60,410 nt of DNA from Lingula anatina (Eukaryota > Brachiopoda > Lingulata > Lingulida > Lingulidae). How positions within the stretch are numbered: the first letter of the stretch is position 1; the number at the start of each line of letters is the position of its first letter. Shown here piece by piece: positions 46,136 through 60,410 of this stretch. The DNA is taken from positions 263,790-324,199 of the forward strand of contig NW_019773714.1 of assembly GCF_001039355.2 (NCBI RefSeq). Direction: 5' to 3'. A model generated the notes under the pieces. The model had not been told where the DNA came from. It did not search any database and worked only from the letters and a program-made list of their open reading frames with translations. The position numbers and the translations under genes were made by a program.

Positions 46136-48032
46136 AATCCTCTACCACGCTCATTATTCTGATTCAGACATCGATTCAGTTTCTTCGTCGATATTGAAAG
46201 TGAACCAGTCGGACTAGTCGAGAGAATATTTTGCGTTAATCGAAGTATTTCAACTGGTTGTTCCTTCAACAAAAACCGCTGCTTTCTTTATCCTGTCTAT
46301 AGGTTGTTCTGGTGTCGAAAATATTCAATCCATAATCACATAACCCAGCACAAAGGTGGATAACTAAAGTTAAACAACGACAACCATAGCTACAACGGAT
46401 CCGTGTCGCATCAATCAGAATCGTAGTGCTAGATAACCCTGAGTATTGTAATTTAGTTTCGAAGGAAACCTGCTTCTCACATTTTTGATAAATTCAAATA
46501 CATCGATGGTTTTATTCTTAAATTTTATCATATTTAATACATGTATTCAGTAAACAGTGGAAACAAAGTTTGTGTGAAATATAAGATAATTTTTCGAAAA
46601 TGATTCCAAGCACATAATATTATTGTCGCACAATATTGTGTCAGTTGTGAACCGCAACTAATGCAAGCAATATAAAGGCAAACGCCCGTCCCGTTTCACT
46701 TTGATAGTTTCTCGGTAATTTTATGTCTGCGTAACATTTTGTGTCACGAATCACCAAATATATTCAAACAGATAATTGTTGTAATTTCTTTTATTGATAT
46801 TTTGCTTATGGGCCCGAATAAGCTACCCCAGACAAGTGAACATTCTACTCAAATTTCACATATTTATGTGCACCTTCTTATCCTTTTAAAACCAGTCCAA
46901 TGATCAGCAAATATTTGGAATAGACTAGCAGAATTTATCAGTTCCAGAAAAAAACTGAAGATTACTGGAAACAATTACTGTTATTTCACCACTTTGATGA
47001 ACCCACCAGAAGTACCAGGTAACACTTGCACATTCCAAGATGCTGAAGATCCAACAGGAGTTGTGCATATTTTAGACTAACATTGTGATACATGTGCTTC
47101 ATAGGTTTCATCACATTTATAGTTTTTGGAACAACAAAAACAACAAAAAGAATGAAAATGTTTATTTCTTGTCATATGAGTGATGAAGAACAATTACAGG
47201 CATCTTTACACATATAGTATGGTGCAAACCCTGCTTTAGTAGACATCCATGTGTACACAACTTCATAAATGGGTATGAATTATTATATTTTACCTTTTAA
47301 GTAAACCTGAAAAAGAACAATGGGCCTTCAATATGAAATGTCAGCAAAAGCAGGCATTGCTAAATATGAATGTTGTAACAATGCTGGTCATGTCACAATT
47401 GAATGCGTGAATCTCGGAACTACTATAGTTGTTACCTTCCAACACTATCCTCCTAGCAGTGGCAGCAACTTTATAGATCTTGCACATCAAATGTTCATGA
47501 AATAAAGGATTACTACTTGGATTACAACAATGATAAAACAAATGTTTTTGTTTATTTATGTTCGAGTTTGATTGCCAACTCAAATTTCAAAGATTTTCAA
47601 TTTTAAGTTGAAATCAATGCATGTTCCAAGACAAGAGGACTGATTACTTTCATAACTTACAATAGAAGTAAATAAATAAATATTGGCATAAAAAGATGAA
47701 CTCAGATTCCACACAGTAAACTTAAGAAACAATATCTTCCCAATTGTTATTGTATCCCAGCCTATGCTTTCAAAGAAAATGAACCAAGAAGCCAGTTCTA
47801 GTTCCCTACACATCCCCCCTCCCAAAGTTAGCACTTCATTCTGGTTTATGATAAAGTCCTCTGTTAAAATATCCCAAGCAATGATAATCACGTCCTACTC
47901 AGTCTGTAGTCTTCCTTGTAGAGTCTAGATTATGTGCCTCAAAATGATCTTCAAATATTGAGTCTGACAGCGCAGTGGGACATACGTGATGAAAGAAAGA
48001 GAAGAAGGATGAGTTGCTGCATGTCTCTCTTC
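46136..48032. other. Intergenic region between membrane-protein gene and UBE2D
   Basis: The first few hundred bases should hold the promoter and 5' UTR of the membrane-protein gene. TTTATT at 47551-47556 could be the polyadenylation signal of the UBE2D gene on the minus strand. A 61-codon frame at 47320-47505 has no recognised domain and lies where the UBE2D 3' UTR is expected. Confidence 0.45.
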
Positions 48033-52384
<4,352 letters not shown>

Positions 52385-52447
52385 ATTCTTTATCTGAGAG
52401 AGCTCAACTGTTTTAGGTTTATCACATCCGTGTTAGGAAAAAAGCTC

Positions 52448-52459
52448 ACGCGCATGCGT
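52448..52459. promoter_or_regulatory. NRF1-like palindrome upstream of the minus-strand UBE2D
   Basis: ACGCGCATGCGT lies 64-75 bp upstream of the ATG at 52384. It fits the NRF1 consensus with GCGCATGCG core, common in promoters of housekeeping genes. The divergent paralog has the same core at a similar distance. Confidence 0.6.
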
Positions 52460-53003
52460 CAATGCAGCCAGGTTACGGTTAGCCGGAGACATTATATTGG
52501 GTGCGACCATAAGTTATGACAAGCCTTCCTCTGGTCACAAGGAAACGACATATCCATGAACTACAAGAAAATAAAGGGACTTGGCCTCGATTTCTCACAA
52601 TCCGATCATGAACTCCAACCAATGACAATACTATATGGGAAAATCATACAAAGAGTGAATTCTGCCGCATTAATTCCTGGGTCTTTATGGGTCTCTATTA
52701 CAACTCTTGCTCAAACTCAATGGCAAAGCTGAAATGCCACAAGTCTAAAAAAATTAAATGAATTTGAAGTTGCATTCAATTTTTAAAAGCAAATATGTGT
52801 ATGCAAATGTCACAGTTTGTTTTTATTGTTTGAAAACACACAACTGTGTAATAGATTTTAGGTTATTTATTTCACCTGTAGAAATAGAGAATGAAGTTAC
52901 AGTATTTGCACGACCGCTCTGGTCAGTTACAAAAGAGAGAGTCTACATGTTACAATGAATAAAACAGTTTAAACAAAATAACTAATCAAATAAATACACT
53001 GTT

Positions 53004-53047
<44 letters not shown>

Positions 53048-53072
53048 TAATAATAAATAAATAAATAATAGC
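53004..53072. repeat. (AAT)n microsatellite
   Basis: A run of about 20 ATA/AAT units, ending in AAAT units, between the two UBE2D genes. Confidence 0.92.
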
Positions 53073-53090
53073 CTAATAATAACAAGGAAA

Positions 53091-53319
53091 GAGCGCAGAC
53101 CTCTGCCAAGACAGCAATTTTTGATCATTATTGATTATTGATCCGGATCACCACCAAAATCTAATCATCTGTTCCATTGGTCCACTTCTGATAGTTCCTG
53201 AAAATTTTATCAAAATCAATCCATAACTTTTTGAGTTATGTTGATGACAGACAGACAGAAAGACAGACAGACAAACAAACAAACAGGGGTGAAAACATAA
53301 CCTCCTTGGCGGAGGTAAT
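53091..53319. repeat. Dispersed repeat with ACCTCYGCCAAG ends and a GACA/AACA tail
   Basis: Starts GCAGACCTCTGCCAAG and ends CTCCTTGGCGGAGGTAAT, an imperfect inverted pair. The interior has GATCCGGATCACCACCAAAA, TAACTTTTTGAGTTATG and then a (GACA)n(AACA)n simple repeat. This text is widespread in marine animal genomes; I do not assign it to a superfamily. Confidence 0.7.
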
Positions 53320-53369
53320 AATAATAATAATAAAACACGGCTGCCTTAATTTTACATCTACGTGTACGC

Positions 53370-54190
53370 CACGGGGCAAGTTGGCCCCAGGGTTGGGGCA
53401 AGTTGGCACCCTATACGAAAATGAAGTAAGTACCCCATGTAAACCCCTTGAAATACATTTTTACACATTTTTAATTTGTTAAATTGATTTTTGAGTCTTT
53501 GATGAATAAATGGTTCAAATGAGGCAGATTTATTGAGGTTTCTGTACGTCACACTATACATATGTGTTACAAGAACCAAAATAGGCCTATCCATTAATAA
53601 AACATGTTTTAATTAAGAATAAATTAATAATAGTATAAAGCAGGGTTTTAATGAATGAAAACGAATAATAAATTTTCTTTTTAAAAAAAACTAACAAATT
53701 CAGTTTTAAACTGCTAATTATTTAACAAACCATTGAGTTTGTTCCAACAATGGTCTGTAGCTTGGGTTTGTCAAAGGATTGTAGTCTATATGAGGGTCCA
53801 ACTTGCCCCGAGTCAAGGGGGCCAACTAGCCCCGGGTGCACATTTTTTAAATTTATTTTTAAGGATTGCAGCCATTTATGGTGCGAGAATGAGCAACGGT
53901 GATACATTTCTGTAAAACTTGAAACAATGAACTTCAATTTGATGCGCTATAGGTATACTATATTCGATCAAAAGCTTATGAAAATAGATTTAGTCTCTTT
54001 AATAAAGTTAATTTAGGATGCTAAATTCTTTCATTTGGACTCACTGCCTAAATAAAACTTCTGTACGATCAACGCTTTCTTAGCACTTTACTAACTGATG
54101 TGATCAATTATTTTATAACCCTTAAGTTACTTTTTCATAAATTGATGGGAGCCAACTTAATTACCCTGGGGTCCAACTAGCCCCGGTCTC
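53370..54190. mobile_element. ~0.8-kb element with GGGGCAAGTTGGCCCC-type ends
   Basis: The left end CGGGGCAAGTTGGCCCCAGG and the reverse complement of the right end CGGGGCTAGTTGGACCCCAGG form inverted repeats. Two further relatives of the motif lie inside (near 53391 and 53800-53840). Each motif is nearly self-complementary. No transposase ORF is seen. Confidence 0.72.
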
Positions 54191-54563
54191 CCCTACTAGT
54201 ATACAGCCTAAAATCCTAATCTGCTTTATGTTACTATAAAGGGAAGACGTAGGAAAAGACTGCCGCGGTACTGAGACAGGTTGAAAGAAAATGGAAACCC
54301 ATGTTCGGCTGTCTCCTTGGTAGGTTAAGTGAACCTAAAACCAGAGAAAACGTCTTTAGAAAAAAAACGCACAATAGTCAGTCGACTAGTCTACGACAAT
54401 TGTTCACGCTGTAGGCCTACTCAAAACTCAATTCATAGGCCCTACGTGCTGTACAAATTTATAGGATTCATGCATGTTAATTCACCGCATTCTTAGCACT
54501 ATTAAATTGGATACGGTCACTCTACTAACTGACGTGATCAACTTAAGGAAAATATAAGTAGGT

Positions 54564-55029
54564 ATTATTACTGATGAATCTCTGAAGATCTACTTTACAG
54601 TTGTCAAATATAATCCAAGCTTTCGGCCCCTGGGCCTTCCTCGGGGATTATGAACAAAAAGTGAGAAAAAAAAAAAAAACTCCTAGGATACGTGACGTCG
54701 GTCTAAAACACATCACCGACATCACGTCTAGGATACGTGCTTTTTTCACTTTTTGTTCATAATCCTCGACAGGCCCGTAGCCAGCAATTCCAAAAGGGGG
54801 GTTCGTTCTCTGAAAAAGTGGACCTTTTTCTATAAAAAACATAATATATGTACCTAGATCAAATTTTACCCAGAGGGGACCTTTTCCCAACAAAAGGGGC
54901 GGTTCTTTCGAATCCCCCGAACTACCCCCCTGCTACAGGCCTGCCCGAAGAAGGTCCAGGGGCCGAAAGCTTGGATTAAATTTGACAACTGTAAAGTAGA
55001 TCTTCAGATATGCATCAGCTAGTAATAAT
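54564..55029. mobile_element. Fold-back element with long inverted arms, split by a nested repeat
   Basis: The left arm (CTGAAGATCTACTTTACAG, TTGTCAAAT, AATCCAAGCTTTCGGCCCC) is repeated inverted at 54944-55008. The pairing continues inward through GGATTATGAACAAAAAGTGA and its complement, and CTAGGATACGTGACGTC and a close complement. The whole is one long hairpin interrupted in its right arm by the CAGGCC-type repeat at 54770-54943. Confidence 0.85.
54770..54943. mobile_element. CAGGCC-ended repeat nested in the fold-back element
   Basis: Begins CAGGCCCGTAGCCAGCA and ends CTACAGGCCTG, giving inverted ends CAGGCCYGTAGC. It interrupts the right arm of the fold-back between CATAATCCTCGA and CCCGAAGAAGG, so it inserted later. 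Related copies lie at 51410-51580 and 32660-32805. Confidence 0.8.
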
Positions 55030-55301
55030 ATGTACAAATTTATAACACCGCTTTGCGTAGTCTCTACGAAAGACGACTATATAAGCTTCTGAAACATCGT
55101 GCCGCACATTAGTTAGAGACACATCTGTGAATATCTACATCCCATCTTATTCTAGTGAAAAATATCGCGCGTTAAAAATAGTGTAAGCAGCCATGACGTC
55201 TAGCGGAAAAAGTGCCCAATGGTATTCATCCTTTCATTTGGCCTAAACTTGTGGTCCGACCCCGCCATACTACCTCTGGTAAAAAGAACCACGGGTGGGT
55301 T

Positions 55302-55312
55302 ACGCATGCGCA
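55302..55312. promoter_or_regulatory. NRF1-like palindrome upstream of the plus-strand UBE2D
   Basis: ACGCATGCGCA lies 79-89 bp upstream of the ATG at 55391, mirroring the site of the divergent paralog. Confidence 0.58.
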
Positions 55313-55390
55313 TATATCTACTTTCCCTATGCGGAATTGAACAGAGAAAAGCTGAGGTTTCTATAATATTTTGCCACACAGATAGAAAAT

Positions 55391-57943
<2,553 letters not shown>

Positions 57944-58753
57944 GGAAAGACTTACAGCAACCCACCCTTCTACTCTTTCAGCGTTAATGTCTGGCTTAAT
58001 CTTTGAAAATCTTAAGCCAGATAAAGTGGACTATATACAAAGATGGATATAGACAGAGAAAAGGGATAGAGATCATCATTGCTTTGGAATTTTTGACAAA
58101 GAACTAAATTACATTAAAATGATAGGAGAGGGGAGGAACATTTGGAACAAAAGAATTAGTTTCTTTATTCATTTTTATGCAATGGAAAAATTAGGATACA
58201 ATGCCAAATATGAACGTGTCATAACATTTCACTGTCTTTTGGTATAAATTACACTGATATGCCAAAATGTAATTAAATTGTGTGAGCTATGAAGGTTATC
58301 TATCCTCTAGTCTTGGAACATGCAATAACTGAAAACACATGATTGCAAATGCTTTTTAAGTTTGATACGCAATTACAAACGCTAAGAAACAACACAAACG
58401 GGGAAATGGTTTTGTCATAATTGCCGTTTACTGTCCAAATGATAATTCGTTGTTTCATTAACTTTTCATTTGAAAGATTTATAAAGGTGCTGCCTTTGAT
58501 AAAGGGAAAATGCATGAAGGTAGCAATAAACATTAGACAGTGACAAAGAGGCGTGTATAGATTCTGCAATGCCTTTTTTTGTGCTTGACACTGTAAATCG
58601 GAGGCCAAATGCTCTTCATGTTTATTTAAAGAGAAAAAAGTATACTTCTTAACTTTACACACTTGTATATCTGTTACAGCAGGATTTGCACCATTTATTT
58701 TTGTGTAAAATTCCTGCGATTGTTCAACATCACTCATACTGTAAAAAAATAAA
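57944..58753 (+). other. Probable 3' UTR of the plus-strand UBE2D
   Basis: Open of other genes up to an AATAAA at 58748-58753. A 145-codon frame runs antisense here (58737-58300) but has no recognised domain, and I regard it as chance. Confidence 0.5.
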
Positions 58754-59729
58754 GATTTTTCATTATTTTTCCGTTGTTGGCTCTTTATGGACAGACTGTC
58801 TGTCTGGGCATATAGCCATCACCTGCGTCTGTCATTGAAACCCACCGCATTGCTGTGCACTTTTCACGGACCATTCTTGTTATGTATTTTTTGTTAAATT
58901 TTCCGATAGCTATCACTTTGGCCCCCTTCACGCCAAAGTTGATCTGCTGAAATTCCGTGGGAGGCGTAAAAGAGGTTGAAAGACCATTCAAGGACTAAGC
59001 GGTCTTCCTTGCATGTAGGTCCGCCATATTTAGGCCGTGAACCAGCTAACATTTGGCTCTTCTCATTCTGAATGGCCCCTAAGTAAAAAGTGGTCTACGT
59101 TGAATAGTACTTTTCGTTTTACCGTAATAGATCGGATCACTATTCTATTTGCGTATAATTCAAAGCTGAAGGCTTGATTCCATGGTAAAACAGAGACTCT
59201 GTTTTGAACCATTGTTTTACTTTATTTAAAGTTGAGTTTTCCGTTGAATAAAGATTGAGGTTTTATATCTTTGATTTTCATCTATCCCAGGGTATTTTTA
59301 ATTTGATCGTACCTTGGGCACGTTACAATCCTTTGCAGGTAACTCGTGGCTAAGGATGGCAACCATTGATGCCAACGTTGGCCTAACGGAATGACTGTCG
59401 TTGGCCCATCAGCAGTCCGAGCAGAGTACGAAAGTCAAATTAACACGTTTAATTCTTATTTTTATGAATAAACGTGGTAAATACATACATGTATTATACA
59501 TGTATAATAACATTTTGCCTTGTTGTAATCTTGTTTGTATTCGGAATATGGGTTTGGCAAGCGGCAATGTATATGGGCCTCTTACATAAGCACGAAATTC
59601 ATGCGTAAAAGATATGCATTCTTATTTACGTTCAGTTATGCTAAAGGCCCCAAAAGTTTGTAAAAAACCAGTTTGCGCATCCACCGTGACGGCCGAACGT
59701 GATGCGGAAGCTCTCAAACTCTATCTTAC
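58754..59729. other. Intergenic region
   Basis: A YY1-like AATATGGCGGAC (minus strand, near 59020-59032) hints at a start region of a transcript running left. A 68-codon minus frame at 58991-58785 is protein-like but unassigned. A palindromic ATACATGTATTATACATGTA lies near 59486-59507. Confidence 0.35.
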
Positions 59730-59766
59730 CTCCCACCTCTTCAACTTGCACAGTTCGCAAAGCCAT
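59730..59766 (-). CDS. Possible first coding exon of an unidentified minus-strand gene
   Basis: ATG in good context (GGGAAAATGG) followed by 37 nt coding MALRTVQVEEVGG and a consensus GTAAGA donor. It is too short to assign, and I could not find a matching next exon to its left. Confidence 0.25.
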
Positions 59767-60131
59767 TTTCCCGTCGTTTAATGATGTTATGTCTCCTAAA
59801 ACCACGTACCAATATTGGAAGGGAATGAAACTGGTTCGACCATAATCAAGTCCACCGAACGATGCCCGTGCGGGAACTGTGCGATGTTATCTACGATATC
59901 GCACGGCCTACGGGGTTGCGATTTTCAAAGTTTGTCAAAAGTTTTTGCTGTACAATACGTACAGGCTACGGAGGCCGTGAATCCATACAATTCCTTGCGG
60001 TCACCGTCTGCCTTCGCACAGACGCCGCACAAAAAGGGATTTCTATCTGAGCGTTAATAAAGAATATTTTGTTATCTGTGGAGGTTTTAATCATGTTTTA
60101 CACCCGGTACTTAATTCAAATATTTACTTCA
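59767..60131. other. CpG-richer region with small plus-strand frames
   Basis: Two overlapping plus-strand frames (59815-60057 and 59862-60050) without known domains. Richer in CpG than the rest of the window, possibly a promoter for the candidate exon at 59730-59766. Confidence 0.3.
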
Positions 60132-60217
60132 ATTATTATATTATATTATATTATATTATATTATATTATATTATATTATATTATATTATATTATATTATA
60201 TTATATTATATTATATC
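60132..60217. repeat. (ATTAT)n pentanucleotide satellite
   Basis: About 17 perfect TTATA/ATTAT units in a row. Confidence 0.95.
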
Positions 60218-60373
60218 CTAAATCAGGGCAAAAAAAGTTATTGAAATAATGAATAATCTTAATATAATTGACTATTTCAGAGTGCTACATGTACATCCAG
60301 GCCAAAGAAGGTACACATGGATAAAGAGCTGTTGGAGTGTTTGTTATGAACGTATCGTGACGATGTTACTACC

Positions 60374-60375
<2 letters not shown>

Positions 60376-60407
<32 letters not shown>
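60376..60407. repeat. Poly-T run at the window end
   Basis: About 32 T in a row, then AAA. On the minus strand this is a poly-A tail-like run; a retroposed element could begin beyond the edge. Confidence 0.85.

Positions 60408-60410
<3 letters not shown>

Noticed and set aside
47320-47505. 61-codon plus-strand frame as a small gene
   Set aside because: No domain, weak start context and located where the UBE2D 3' UTR is expected on the other strand.
54895-54935. TTCGAATCCC as a possible tRNA B box
   Set aside because: It is part of the CAGGCC-ended repeat, with no A box or acceptor stem at the right distance.
58300-58737. 145-codon minus-strand open frame (MSDVEQSQEF start)
   Set aside because: Lies antisense in the probable 3' UTR of the plus-strand UBE2D, shows no domain and has the composition of AT-rich chance translation.

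Overview
The window is nuclear DNA from an invertebrate metazoan, most likely aquatic. It is AT-rich, genes are split by GT-AG introns, and intergenic DNA is packed with MITEs, a LINE and decayed transposon proteins. I cannot fix the species. The assembly is diploid and heterozygous: three blocks are repeated and each extra copy is bounded by a single N (14928, 19262, 42179, 44352). These look like unmerged haplotypes or contig overlaps rather than biology.

Layout. 1-5000: a minus-strand L1/Tx1-type LINE with an intact ORF1 and a frameshifted ORF2, separated by an unusually long spacer. 5300-8400: a decayed plus-strand locus with two tandem P2RX7_C-type domains followed by a YqaJ-nuclease-like remnant, one copy split by a Harbinger-type element. 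10906-13223: NAA80 (minus), head to head with ARMT1 (plus, ends 21536); part of both is duplicated by the assembly. 23266-26046: a three-exon, 566-aa unrecognised gene (minus). 30083-46135: a seven-exon, 484-aa single-pass membrane protein (minus) with signal peptide, Cys-rich head, Thr/Ser-rich stalk and a cytoplasmic tail carrying duplicated YENAN motifs and an SH3-type proline motif; I do not recognise it. 48033-52384 (minus) and 55391-57943 (plus): two divergent UBE2D E2 genes with identical exon structure, each with an NRF1-like palindrome just upstream.

All six gene models were spliced by hand. In every case exon phases match and the CDS length is divisible by three: NAA80 732 nt, ARMT1 1323 nt, unknown gene 1701 nt, membrane protein 1455 nt, each UBE2D 444 nt. 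The genes do not form a functional cluster: actin N-terminal acetylation, metal-dependent phosphatase, ubiquitin conjugation and a putative receptor. The most interesting items are the uncharacterised membrane protein, the P2RX7_C/YqaJ remnant, the inverted UBE2D pair with a duplicated splice-donor tract, and a tandem repeat carrying three DR5 nuclear-receptor-type sites.
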